This document shows, piece after piece, positions 35,108 to 43,379 of a stretch of 64,000 nt of DNA. The stretch covers positions 794,270 through 858,269 of the forward strand of contig NZ_LMSM01000006.1 in NCBI RefSeq assembly GCF_001428125.1, read 5' to 3'. Source of the stretch: Nocardioides sp. Soil774. Its GTDB lineage: Bacteria; Actinomycetota; Actinomycetes; Propionibacteriales; Nocardioidaceae. The notes beneath the pieces were generated by a model. It worked only from the letters and a program-made list of their open reading frames with translations, searched no databases and was not told where the DNA came from. A program made the position numbers and the translations under genes. The number at the start of each line of letters is the position of its first letter. Position 1 is the stretch's first letter.

Positions 35108-35746
35108 ATGACAGTCGTGCGCCTCCCCGCCCGGCCGCGCCCCCGCTACGGTGGAGCAGTGGTGGGAGGAACAGCGGTCCTGGAGGAGGCCCCCGAGGAC
35201 TCGGTGGAGGCCCTCGCGGTGCGCTTCCGGGCCGGTCACGAGGAGGCCCTCGGCGAGGTCTACGACCGCTGGTCGGCGCTCGTGCACACCTACGCCCTGC
35301 GAGCCCTCGCCGACACGCACGACGCCGAGGACGTGACGCAGCAGGTCTTCGTCGCCGCGTGGCGCAGCCGCGAGACGATGACGCCGAGCCCCAGCACGTT
35401 CCCGGCCTGGCTCCTGGGCATCGCGCGCCACAAGATCGCCGACGCCCGCGCGGCCCGCGCCCGCGACGTACGCCGCATCGAGGCCGTGGTGGCGGCGACC
35501 CCATCCGACGAGGGGGTCGGCGCCGAAGACGTCATGGAGCCCGACCGGATCGTCGTCCGCCAGGCAGTCGACGAGATGGCGGAGCCCCGCCGCACCATTA
35601 TGCTCCTGGCCTTCTGGCAGGACCTCACCCACGCCGACATCGCCGCGTCCACCGGACTCCCGCTCGGGACGGTGAAGAGCCACCTCCGACGCGGTCTCAC
35701 CCAGCTCCACCGCACGCTCGAGGAGGTGCGCCATGGCTCACGCTGA
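35108..35746 (+). CDS. ECF RNA polymerase sigma factor, SigK-like
   Basis: 212 residues. Region 2 reads [41 protein letters not shown] (in parts), and region 4 shows [41 protein letters not shown], a clear helix-turn-helix for the -35 element. It is an ECF sigma factor freed from its anti-sigma partner on an envelope signal. The anti-sigma gene overlaps it by 14 bases. ATG 35108 is used, but GTG 35159 or 35162, behind GGTGGAG, could be the true start because the first 17 residues are low-complexity. Confidence 0.9.
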   Translation: [212 protein letters not shown]

Positions 35747-36488
35747 CATCGACGACCTCGCAGCCCTCGTCCTCGAGCCCGGCGACGTCCCCGCAGACGT
35801 GCAGCAGCACGTCCACGCGTGCCCCACCTGTGCGCAGACGCTCGAGGCCCTCGCCGCCACCCGCCGCGCCGCCGGAGCGGACGCGCTGGTCGCGCCCCCG
35901 TCCGGCCTGCGGACCCGCGTCATGGCCGAGGCGCTCGGACGACCGGCGGGAGTGGTCGCCGACACGCCGGCGGCCATCGCTCCGGACGCCCCCGCCGGGA
36001 CCGGAGAGCCCGTGCCGCTGGCGGGCCGTCGCCGCTCCGGCGTACCGCTCTGGCTGGCGTCGGTGGCCGCGGTGACCGCCCTGGTCGCCGGTCTGGGGTT
36101 CGGGCGCATGTCGGTCGGCACCCCCGAGGCCACACCCGTCGAGCCCGAGCCAACCGGCTCCGTGCTCGCGAGCACCGCCCTCACCGCCCTCGACAGCGAC
36201 GCTCCGCGCGGCAATGCCGAGGCGGTGCGCCACGACGACATCGTCACGGTGTCGGTCGAGGCATCCTCGCTCGGCGACGAGCAGGGCTTCCACGAGGTCT
36301 GGCTGATCAACGTCGACGGCAAGCGGATGGTCGCGCTCGGCATCCTGGCGCGCGGCGACGACGGCACGTTCGACGTGCCGCGAGGGCTCATCGACGAGGG
36401 CTACCGCATCGTCGACATCTCGGTCGAGCCCGACGACGGCGACCCCACCCACTCGGGTGTGAGCCTGGCGCGGGGCCAGCTGGCCTGA
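35733..36488 (+). CDS. Anti-sigma factor, RskA-like
   Basis: 251 residues. The N-terminal anti-sigma domain has the zinc motif HVHACPTC (HxxxCxxC) near residues 29-36. A single transmembrane helix lies near residues 105-125 (LWLASVAAVTALVAGLGFG). The outer C-terminal part (HDDIVTVSVEASSLGDEQGFHEVWLINVDGKRM...) matches the RskA extracytoplasmic domain. It would hold the preceding ECF sigma factor at the membrane until cleaved by regulated proteolysis. The 14-base overlap implies translational coupling. The trio with the fasciclin gene mirrors sigK-rskA-mpt70/83. Confidence 0.88.
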   Translation: MAHADIDDLAALVLEPGDVPADVQQHVHACPTCAQTLEALAATRRAAGADALVAPPSGLRTRVMAEALGRPAGVVADTPAAIAPDAPAGTGEPVPLAGRRRSGVPLWLASVAAVTALVAGLGFGRMSVGTPEATPVEPEPTGSVLASTALTALDSDAPRGNAEAVRHDDIVTVSVEASSLGDEQGFHEVWLINVDGKRMVALGILARGDDGTFDVPRGLIDEGYRIVDISVEPDDGDPTHSGVSLARGQLA

Positions 36489-36544
36489 GCGCCCGCGCGC
36501 GCCAGGTCCTCGACTTCTCCACCCGGGACGACTAGGAACGACCC

Positions 36545-38110
36545 ATGAGGTGGAGGTACGCGATCCTGGGCGGCACCGCTGCGGCTGCCGCCGTGACGAC
36601 CGCGCACGACCTGACGCAGTCCAAGCACGCCATCGTGCGCAACTTCCCGATCATCGGGCACGCGCGCTTCTTCCTCGAGCGGTTCGGTCCCGAGCTGCGC
36701 CAGTACATCGTGACCAGCAACGACGAGGAGCGCCCCTTCAGCCGCGACCAGCGCCGCTGGGTCTACGCCAGCTCCAAGCTGGAGAACAACTACTTCGGCT
36801 TCGGCACCGACAACGACGTCGAGCGCGTCGAGGGCTACCCGATCATCAAGCACCGCACGTTCACCGGCCCCGGGGCGGCGACCACGCCGCACGCGCAGGA
36901 GGAGATCGTCCTGCCCTGCGCCAAGGTCATGGGCGCGGCGCGCGGTCGTACGCACGCCTTCCGCCCGCAGTCGGTGGTCAACATCTCCGGGATGAGCTTC
37001 GGCTCGCTGTCGGGCAAGGCCGTGGAGGCGCTCAACAAGGGCGCGGCGCTGGCCGGCTGCCTGCAGAACACCGGTGAGGGCGCGCTGTCGCCCCACCACC
37101 GCCACGGCGGTGACGTCGTGTTCCAGATCGGCACGTCCTACTTCGGGTGCCGCGACGAGCACGGCCGCTTCGACCTGGACCGGTTGGTCGACCTCGTGCA
37201 TTCCGCCCCGGTCCGCGCGATCGAGGTCAAGCTCAGCCAGGGCGCCAAGCCCGGCCTCGGCGGGATGCTGCCGGGGGAGAAGGTCAGCCGCGAGATCGCC
37301 GAGATCCGCGGCATCCCGGAGGGCAAGGACTGCGCATCCCCCAGCCGCCACGCGGTCTTCGACGACGTCGACTCGATGCTCGACTTCGTCGAGCGCGTCG
37401 CGGACGCGACCGGGCTGCCGGTGGGCATCAAGTCGGCCGTGGGCAACCTGACGATGTGGGACGAGCTCGTCGAGGCGATGGCGCAGGGCGACCGGGGGGT
37501 CGACTTCGTCAACATCGACGGCGGTGAGGGTGGCACCGGTGCTGCGCCGATGATCTTCGCCGACTCGGTCGCCTACCCGTTCCGCATCGGCTTCGCCGAG
37601 GTCTACCGCCGGTTCGCCGCGGCCGGCCTCAGCGACGACGTGGTCTTCATCGGCGCGGGCAAGCTCGGCATCCCGGAGAACGCGGTCGTCGCCTTCGCCC
37701 TCGGTGCCGACATGGTCAACGCCGGGCGCGAGGCGATGATGGCCATCGGCTGCATCCAGGCGCAGAAGTGCCACACCGACCACTGCCCCGTGGGGGTGGC
37801 GACGCAGAACCCCCGCTACACCCGCGGCCTCGACGTCACCCTCAAGAGCGAGCGAGCGGCCAACTACGTACGCTCGCTGCGGCGCGACCTGCTCAAGGTG
37901 TCCGAGGCCGTCGGCGTGGTGCACCCCGGCCTGATCGGGCCCGGCGACATCGACATCCTCGACGGCACCCGGGCCGCGACGGGTCTCGGCGAGACCTACG
38001 GCTACGACCCGTCGTGGCCCCGGCTGGGACCCCACCTGGCCGAGCAGATCGAGGCGATCATGGTCGCCCAGGACGCCACCCACCGCGGCGCCCAGGAGAC
38101 CCCGGCCTGA
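36545..38110 (+). CDS. FMN-binding glutamate synthase family protein
   Basis: 521 residues. The protein resembles the FMN/synthase domain of GltB: SVVNISGMSFGSLSGKAVEALN, QNTGEGALSPHHRHGGDVVFQIG, VEVKLSQGAKPGLGGMLPG-type segments, VNIDGGEGGTGAAP and the cluster-binding CIQAQKCHTDHCPVGVATQNP. There is no amidotransferase domain, so it is a stand-alone alpha-subunit-like protein whose substrate is uncertain. A short hydrophobic N-terminus (residues 5-20) could anchor it to the membrane. It stands alone, convergent with otsA 7 bases away. Confidence 0.9.
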   Translation: MRWRYAILGGTAAAAAVTTAHDLTQSKHAIVRNFPIIGHARFFLERFGPELRQYIVTSNDEERPFSRDQRRWVYASSKLENNYFGFGTDNDVERVEGYPIIKHRTFTGPGAATTPHAQEEIVLPCAKVMGAARGRTHAFRPQSVVNISGMSFGSLSGKAVEALNKGAALAGCLQNTGEGALSPHHRHGGDVVFQIGTSYFGCRDEHGRFDLDRLVDLVHSAPVRAIEVKLSQGAKPGLGGMLPGEKVSREIAEIRGIPEGKDCASPSRHAVFDDVDSMLDFVERVADATGLPVGIKSAVGNLTMWDELVEAMAQGDRGVDFVNIDGGEGGTGAAPMIFADSVAYPFRIGFAEVYRRFAAAGLSDDVVFIGAGKLGIPENAVVAFALGADMVNAGREAMMAIGCIQAQKCHTDHCPVGVATQNPRYTRGLDVTLKSERAANYVRSLRRDLLKVSEAVGVVHPGLIGPGDIDILDGTRAATGLGETYGYDPSWPRLGPHLAEQIEAIMVAQDATHRGAQETPA

Positions 38111-38117
38111 GAGCGCG

Positions 38118-39560
38118 TCAGCGCGCGTGCGAGCGGCGCACGCTCTTGTCGTGGTGGTCGGGCAGCGCGTCCAGCGCGCTGAGGAAGTCGGCGGCCCACT
38201 TCGAGACGTCGTTGGCCACGACCGTCCTGCGCATGGCGCGCATGCGTCGCGACTTCTCCTTGTCGTCGGCGGCGAAGGCCTCGAGCAGCGAGGCCTTCAT
38301 CCCGTCGATGTCGTAGGGGTTGACCAGCCACGCCTGGCGCAGCTCCTGCGCGGCGCCGGCGAACTCCGAGAGCACCAGCGCGCCACCGTTGTCGAAGCGG
38401 CAGGCGACGTACTCCTTGGCGACGAGGTTCATGCCGTCGCGGAAGGGCGTGACCACCATGACGTCGGCGGCACGGTAGAGCGCCGCCATCTCCTCGCGCG
38501 GCTGCGAGGAGTGCATGTAGGAGATGGCCGGTCGCCCGATCCGGCCGTGGTCGCCGTTGATCCGGCCCACGAGCCTCTCGATCTCGTCGCGCAGGATGCG
38601 GTACTGCTCGACCCGCTCGCGCGAGGGGGTCGCGACCTGCACGAACACGGCGTCCTCGACGTCGAGCTTGCCGTCGCGCACCAGCTCGCCGAAGGCGCGC
38701 AGGCGGGAGTAGATGCCCTTGGTGTAGTCGAGGCGGTCGACTCCCAGGAAGATCTTGCGCGGGTTGCCGAGGGCCTCGCGGATCTCCGCGGCCCGCCTGG
38801 CCACGCCCTCGGACCGTGCCAGCTCCTCGAAGCCGGCGGTGTCGATCGAGATCGGGAAGGCGGTCGCCTTCACCGGCCGGCCGTCGGGGAGGTAGATGGT
38901 GTCGCGGTGGGTCTTGTGCCCGACGCGGCTGCGGACGAGCCGTACGAAGTTGGCCGCCGCCCCCGGCAGCTGGAAGCCGATGAGGTCGGCTCCCAGCAGG
39001 CCCTCGAGCAGCTGCCGGCGCCACGGGAGCTGCGAGAAGAGCTCGGCGGGCGGGAAGGGGATGTGGAGGTAGAAGCCGATGCGCAGGTCGGGCCGCTGCT
39101 CGCGCAGCATCTGCGGCACGAGCTGGAGCTGGTAGTCCTGCACCCACACGGTGGCGCCCTCCGAGGCGACCTCGGCGGCCTTGTCCGCGAAGCGGCGGTT
39201 GACCCTGACGTAGGACTCCCACCACTCGCGGTGGAACTCCGGCTTGGCGATCACGTCGTGGTAGAGCGGCCAGAGGGTGCCGTTGGAGAAGCCCTCGTAG
39301 AACTCCTCGACCTCCTGGGAGCTCATCGAGACCGGCACCAGCGACAGGCCGTCCTCCACGAAGGGCTCGAAGTCCTCGTCGTCGGCCGAGCCCGGCCACC
39401 CGATCCAGGCGCCGTCGTTGGCCCGGAGCACCGGCTCGAGGGCCGTGACGAGGCCGCCGGGGGAGGTGCGCCACGACTCGGAGCCGTCGGGGTGGCGCAC
39501 GCGGTCCACCGGCAGGCGGTTGGCCACGATCACGAGGTCTGCCTTCGGCGATGGGCTCAC
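38118..39560 (-). CDS. otsA: Alpha,alpha-trehalose-phosphate synthase
   Basis: 480 residues from GTG 39560. GT20 features: [12 protein letters not shown] with the Arg that binds glucose-6-phosphate, [51 protein letters not shown], and the C-terminal [18 protein letters not shown]. It joins UDP-glucose (or ADP-glucose) and glucose-6-phosphate into trehalose-6-phosphate. The phosphatase otsB is 1.1 kb away on the other strand. Trehalose serves as osmolyte and envelope precursor in actinobacteria. Confidence 0.96.
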   Translation of the reverse strand: MSPSPKADLVIVANRLPVDRVRHPDGSESWRTSPGGLVTALEPVLRANDGAWIGWPGSADDEDFEPFVEDGLSLVPVSMSSQEVEEFYEGFSNGTLWPLYHDVIAKPEFHREWWESYVRVNRRFADKAAEVASEGATVWVQDYQLQLVPQMLREQRPDLRIGFYLHIPFPPAELFSQLPWRRQLLEGLLGADLIGFQLPGAAANFVRLVRSRVGHKTHRDTIYLPDGRPVKATAFPISIDTAGFEELARSEGVARRAAEIREALGNPRKIFLGVDRLDYTKGIYSRLRAFGELVRDGKLDVEDAVFVQVATPSRERVEQYRILRDEIERLVGRINGDHGRIGRPAISYMHSSQPREEMAALYRAADVMVVTPFRDGMNLVAKEYVACRFDNGGALVLSEFAGAAQELRQAWLVNPYDIDGMKASLLEAFAADDKEKSRRMRAMRRTVVANDVSKWAADFLSALDALPDHHDKSVRRSHAR

Positions 39561-39753
39561 CCGGCAACCCTAACGACGACGGACGACCTGCAGGTCACCC
39601 CACGGTGTCCCCGGGACGACGAGGGCGGTGGTCGCACCGTCGTGGTTTGTCCAGACGACTCGCCGGGAGCGAATGACATCGTTGTCGTTCGTCGCCTAGA
39701 CTCATGCCCAGTCCGCCCGGCACGGGTGGGCGTGGGGTCGAGGAGGAGATGGC

Positions 39754-40047
39754 ATGGACGCCGCCAAGCACGTCGCAGCCGAGCAGGAGTCTGCGGCCGC
39801 ACTGAGCCAGCGCGACCGCGACATCCTCGAGTTCGAGCGCCACTGGTGGAAGTACGCCGGCGCCAAGGAGCAGGCGGTCCGCGAGAAGTTCGACATGTCC
39901 TCCACCCGCTACTACCAGGTCCTCAACGCCCTCATCGACCGTCCCGAGGCGCTCGAGGCCGACCCCCTCCTCGTACGCCGCCTCCGCCGGCTGCGTGCCT
40001 CCCGCCAGCGCCAGCGCTCCGCGCGACGCCTCGGCTTCGAGATCTGA
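39754..40047 (+). CDS. DUF3263 domain-containing protein
   Basis: 97 residues, with GAGGAGGAGATGGC before ATG 39754. LSQRDRDILEFERHWWKYAGAKEQAVREKF followed by MSSTRYYQVLNALIDRPEAL and a basic RRLRRLRASRQRQR tail defines the actinobacterial DUF3263 family, with a probable helix-turn-helix (sigma-70-like region) shape. The role is unknown, perhaps DNA binding. It precedes the LytR_C gene by 29 bases, the same pairing as in mycobacteria. The 192-base gap upstream shows only the two divergent promoters' space, with no recognised site. Confidence 0.88.
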   Translation: MDAAKHVAAEQESAAALSQRDRDILEFERHWWKYAGAKEQAVREKFDMSSTRYYQVLNALIDRPEALEADPLLVRRLRRLRASRQRQRSARRLGFEI

Positions 40048-40076
40048 CCAACCACTCACGATCGGCTTCCTTCCCC

Positions 40077-40634
40077 ATGGCCATCTTCCCCGGCTCCACC
40101 GGCTTCCCCAGCACTGGCCGCACCCACTCCCGACGTCGGCGTGACGAGCGCGGCGTGGCCTTCCCGTCCCCCCTCGTGATGCTCTCGGTCCTCGCGGTCG
40201 CGATGGCCTCGATCACCTTCGTCGCCACCCGCGACCAGGCGCCGACCGAGCGCCGCGTCGAGACCGCCACCATCGCCAGCGCCGACCAGACGCCGAGTCC
40301 CGAGCCCACCGCGACGCCGACGCCGACCAAGGAGCCGAAGCCCGAGCCCCGCGTCAAGCGGGGCGAGGTCTACGTCGAGGTCTACAACAACTCCGGCATC
40401 AAGGGCCTCGCGGCCAGCACCGCCGCGAAGGCGACCGGGGTCGGCTGGGCGGTCGTCGGCGAGGACAACTGGCAGGGCCTGATCCCGACCAGCACGGTCT
40501 ACTTCCCGCCCCGGCTCAAGGCCGCCGGCAAGCAGCTGGCCCTCGACCTCGGCATCCGGCGCACCGCGCCGGCCGTGGGTGTGATGAAGCGCGACCGACT
40601 GACGGTGATCCTCACCGCCGACGCGCCCCAGTGA
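40077..40634 (+). CDS. LytR C-terminal domain membrane protein (VirR-like)
   Basis: 185 residues. A basic N-terminus, one transmembrane segment (about residues 30-50, FPSPLVMLSVLAVAMASITFV), a Pro/Thr/Glu-rich linker (PSPEPTATPTPTKEPKPEP) and a LytR_C domain (GEVYVEVYNNSGIKGLAASTAAKA...DRLTVILT) facing outward. Mycobacterial counterparts influence cell-wall integrity and vesicle release. It is translated after the DUF3263 gene in the same order as in mycobacteria. No catalytic LCP domain is attached. Confidence 0.87.
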   Translation: MAIFPGSTGFPSTGRTHSRRRRDERGVAFPSPLVMLSVLAVAMASITFVATRDQAPTERRVETATIASADQTPSPEPTATPTPTKEPKPEPRVKRGEVYVEVYNNSGIKGLAASTAAKATGVGWAVVGEDNWQGLIPTSTVYFPPRLKAAGKQLALDLGIRRTAPAVGVMKRDRLTVILTADAPQ

Positions 40635-40713
40635 CCTCCTGGCAGATCGCCCACCGGATCGCCTGACGCGGGACGGTTGGCCGCGCGCCGACGCCGCGTG
40701 GTTGGCTTGAGCC

Positions 40714-41544
40714 ATGGAGTTCACCTCCGACGAAGCGCGCGCCCACTACGACGCCGTACGCGACGTCCTCGCCGGCACGGTGGTCGGGCTCGACTTCGAC
40801 GGCACCCTGTCGCCGGTCGTCGACGACCCCGAGGCCGCCCGCCTGCACCCGGGTGCGCCGGGCGCGCTGCTGGAGCTGGCCGAGGCGGTCCGCGCGGTCG
40901 CGGTCATCACCGGCCGGCCCGCGCGGCAGGCGATCGCGATGGGCGACCTCGACGCCCTCGGCGACGCGATGCTCGACCGCGGTGCGGAGCTCTTCGTCTT
41001 CGGCCAGTACGGCAACGAGCGGTGGTCGGCCACCGAGCAGCGGATCCGCTCACCGCGCCCGCCGGCGGGCCTGGCGAGCTTCGAGCGCGAGCTGCCCGCG
41101 GTGCTGCGCCGCGCCGACGCCGCCGACGCCTTCATCGAGCAGAAGGGCCTCGCGGTCGCCGTGCACACGCGCCGGATGGCCGACCCGGCCGGGGCCTTCG
41201 AGCGTCTGGCGGTGCCCATCGCCGAGCTCGCCGAGCGCCACCACCTCGCGGTGGAGCCCGGGCGCAACGTCATCGAGATCCGGTCCAGCGAGATGCACAA
41301 GGGCCACGCCGTGCGCACGTTCGTGGCCGAGCAGGAGGCCACCGGGGTGATCTTTGGCGGCGACGACCTCGGCGACGTCGAGGCCTTCGAGGCCGTCCGT
41401 GACCTGCGCGCCCACGGCCTGCCGGGCCTCGTGGTCTGCTCCGCCTCCACCGAGCAGCCCGACCTGGTCGAGTTGGCCGACCTCGTCGTCGACGGTCCGT
41501 CCGGGGTCGTCGAGCTGCTCGGCGACGTGCTCCTCCGGCCCTGA
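40714..41544 (+). CDS. otsB: Trehalose-phosphatase
   Basis: 276 residues. HAD-superfamily phosphatase with motif I VVGLDFDGTLSPVV (nucleophile Asp), motif II VITGRP, cap-domain segments with QYGNERW and FIEQKGLAVAVHTRR, VIEIR, and motif IV FGGDDLGDVEAF. It dephosphorylates trehalose-6-phosphate made by OtsA. The C-terminal DLVVDGPSGVVELLGDVL is typical. It ends 77 bases before the SAM riboswitch; a short palindromic region lies between. Confidence 0.93.
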   Translation: MEFTSDEARAHYDAVRDVLAGTVVGLDFDGTLSPVVDDPEAARLHPGAPGALLELAEAVRAVAVITGRPARQAIAMGDLDALGDAMLDRGAELFVFGQYGNERWSATEQRIRSPRPPAGLASFERELPAVLRRADAADAFIEQKGLAVAVHTRRMADPAGAFERLAVPIAELAERHHLAVEPGRNVIEIRSSEMHKGHAVRTFVAEQEATGVIFGGDDLGDVEAFEAVRDLRAHGLPGLVVCSASTEQPDLVELADLVVDGPSGVVELLGDVLLRP

Positions 41545-41565
41545 CCGCAGGGCGGACGCCGCCCA

Positions 41566-41594
41566 TCCACATGGTGGACTCGATGTGCACATCG
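41566..41594 (+). promoter_or_regulatory. Two adjacent palindromes at the thrC-like promoter
   Basis: CGATGTGCACATCG (41581-41594) is a perfect 14-bp palindrome. Just upstream, TCCACATGGTGGA (41566-41578) is a nearly perfect one. The first overlaps the proposed -35 of the riboswitch transcript, as expected of a repressor or activator site. The regulator is unknown. Confidence 0.5.
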
Positions 41595-41614
41595 TGAGAC
41601 GCCCTGCCTACTCT
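41586..41614 (+). promoter_or_regulatory. Candidate promoter of the riboswitch transcript
   Basis: TGCACA (41586-41591), 17 bases, then TACTCT (41609-41614). Transcription would start near 41620, right at the first stem of the SAM aptamer. The -35 hexamer sits inside the 14-bp palindrome. Confidence 0.45.
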
Positions 41615-41621
41615 GGGACTT

Positions 41622-41756
41622 CGCTCATCACGAGGGACTGAGGGAACGGCCCGACGAAGTCCCGGCAACCACCCATGAGCCTCCTGCCCTCCGCGGCAGT
41701 CATGGGAGCAGGTGCCAAATCCGGCCCACGCGAGAGCCGCGCGGGACAGATGAGAA
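41622..41756 (+). ncRNA. SAM-I (S-box) riboswitch
   Basis: Core S-box features are all present. P1 pairs CTCATC (41624-41629) with GATGAG (41749-41754). P2 GGGACT pairs with AGTCCC around the GAGGGAACGGCCCGACGA bulge. CCCGGCAACC follows, then P3 CCCATGA/TCATGGG, and GGTGCCAAATCCGGCCC leads into P4. The last P1 base is directly followed by the ribosome-binding site AAGGAGG (41755-41761), so SAM binding should close P1 and hinder translation initiation. SAM-IV shares parts of this core, but the K-turn and layout fit SAM-I better. Confidence 0.88.
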
Positions 41757-41766
41757 GGAGGACTTC

Positions 41767-43062
41767 ATGAGCACCCTGCTGGACGAGACCACGAGCACGA
41801 CGCCGGGCACCACCAAGGGCACGGGACCGCGCGACGGCGCCTTCGGCAACGCCCGCGCCCTGGCGTGCCGCGAGTGCGGGCACGAGGTCGCCCTCGGGCC
41901 GTCGTACGCCTGTCCGGAGTGCTTCGGCCCCCTCGAGGTGGCCTACGACTTCCCGGCCGTGACCCGCGAGGAGATCGCCGCCGGCCCGGCCAACATCTGG
42001 CGCTACAAGGCCCTGCTGCCGGTCCCCACCGACATCGAGCAGAGCCCCAACATGGAGCCGGGCTTCACCCGCCTGTTGAAGGCCCACAACCTCGGCCGCG
42101 AGCTCGGCATCGACAACCTCTGGGTGAAGGACGACTCCACCAACCCGACCAACTCCTTCAAGGACCGCGTCGTCGCCTGCGCGCTCAGCGCCGCCCGCGA
42201 GCTCGACGCCAAGGTCTTCGCCTGCCCCTCGACGGGCAACCTGGCCAACGCCGTCGCCGCGGCGGGGGCCCGGGCCGGGATCCCGACGGTGGTGTTCATC
42301 CCCAGCAACCTCGAGACGCCGAAGAAGGTCAACTCGGCCGTCTTCACCGAGAAGCTGGTCGCGGTCGAGGGCAACTACGACGACGTCAACAAGCTCGCCT
42401 CGGAGATCGCCGGCGAGGAGGAGGGCTGGGCGTTCGTCAACGTCAACGTGCGCCCCTTCTACGCCGAGGGCTCCAAGACCCTGGGCTACGAGATCGCCGA
42501 GCAGCTCGGCTGGCGCCTGCCCGACCAGATCGTCATCCCGGTGGCGTCCGGCTCGCAGCTGACCAAGGTCGACAAGGCGTTCCAGGAGCTGATCAAGCTC
42601 GGGCTCGTCGAGGACAAGCCCTACAAGGTGTTCGGTGCCCAGGCGACCGGCTGCTCGCCGGTGTCGGTGGCCTACAAGGCCGAGACCGACGCCATCCGCC
42701 CGGTGAAGCCCGACACGATCGCCAAGAGCCTGGCCATCGGCAACCCGGCCGACGGGATCTACGTCCTCGACGTCTGCCGGCGCACCGGCGGTGCGGTGGA
42801 GGACATCAGCGACGACGAGGTCCGCGACGCCATCGTGCTGCTCGCCCGCACCGAGGGGATCTTCACCGAGACCGCGGGCGGCACCACGGTCGGCGTGCTC
42901 AAGAAGCTCGTCGAGACCGGCCAGCTCGACACCTCACTCGAGACCGTGGTGATCAACACCGGCCACGGCCTGAAGACCCTCGACGCGGTGTCCGACCGCG
43001 TCGGCCCCGCCGCCACCATCGCCCCGTCCTACGACGCCTTCGTGGCCGCTCAGGTCCTCTGA
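41767..43062 (+). CDS. thrC: Threonine-synthase-like PLP enzyme with zinc ribbon, SAM-riboswitch controlled
   Basis: 431 residues. An N-terminal zinc ribbon (C34-x2-C37, C49-x2-C52) precedes a fold-type II PLP domain with the Schiff-base Lys K132 in NPTNSFKDRV, the phosphate-binding STGNLANAVAAAG loop and GSKTLGYEIAEQLG. The family makes threonine from O-phosphohomoserine. Short ThrC of the hom-thrB cluster is about 350 residues, so this longer form may be a second copy. The upstream SAM-I riboswitch and the downstream sulfur carrier suggest a link to methionine or homocysteine rather than threonine. The gene symbol reflects family, not proven activity. Confidence 0.85.
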   Translation: MSTLLDETTSTTPGTTKGTGPRDGAFGNARALACRECGHEVALGPSYACPECFGPLEVAYDFPAVTREEIAAGPANIWRYKALLPVPTDIEQSPNMEPGFTRLLKAHNLGRELGIDNLWVKDDSTNPTNSFKDRVVACALSAARELDAKVFACPSTGNLANAVAAAGARAGIPTVVFIPSNLETPKKVNSAVFTEKLVAVEGNYDDVNKLASEIAGEEEGWAFVNVNVRPFYAEGSKTLGYEIAEQLGWRLPDQIVIPVASGSQLTKVDKAFQELIKLGLVEDKPYKVFGAQATGCSPVSVAYKAETDAIRPVKPDTIAKSLAIGNPADGIYVLDVCRRTGGAVEDISDDEVRDAIVLLARTEGIFTETAGGTTVGVLKKLVETGQLDTSLETVVINTGHGLKTLDAVSDRVGPAATIAPSYDAFVAAQVL

Positions 43063-43096
43063 GCGCGCACACGCCACCTGAGCTAAGGAAGTCCTG

Positions 43097-43372
43097 ATGA
43101 CCGTCTCCGTCCGGATCCCCACCATCCTGCGCACCTACACCGGCGGCGAGTCCGAGGTGAGCGCCCAGGGCGACACGCTGGCCGCGGTGCTCGACGACCT
43201 CGACAACAGCTATGCCGGGATCAAAGGGCGCATCCTCGACGAGTCGGGCACGCTGCGTCGCTTCGTCAACGTCTACGTCGGCAACGACGACGTGCGCTTC
43301 CTCGACGAGCTCGCCACCCCCACGCCGGACGGCGTGCAGATCTCGGTGATCCCGGCGGTCGCGGGCGGCTGA
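43097..43372 (+). CDS. cysO: CysO-type MoaD/ThiS sulfur carrier protein
   Basis: 91 residues. Beta-grasp ubiquitin-like protein starting VSVRIPTILRTYTGGESEV and ending VIPAVAGG, the Gly-Gly tail that is adenylated and thiocarboxylated. The sequence is very close to mycobacterial CysO, which donates sulfide to O-phosphoserine on CysM; the peptidase Mec then releases cysteine. Neither cysM nor mec is in this window. Here the partner is the thrC-like gene 34 bases upstream, a fold-type II enzyme like CysM but one that uses O-phosphohomoserine. It is probably under the same SAM riboswitch transcript. Confidence 0.9.
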   Translation: MTVSVRIPTILRTYTGGESEVSAQGDTLAAVLDDLDNSYAGIKGRILDESGTLRRFVNVYVGNDDVRFLDELATPTPDGVQISVIPAVAGG

Positions 43373-43379
43373 GCGCCGC

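Noticed and set aside
41622..41756. Reading the leader as a SAM-IV riboswitch or a short leader peptide
   Set aside because: The P2 bulge, GGCAACC and GGTGCCAA elements and the spacing fit SAM-I better; no short ORF with a ribosome-binding site covers the region.
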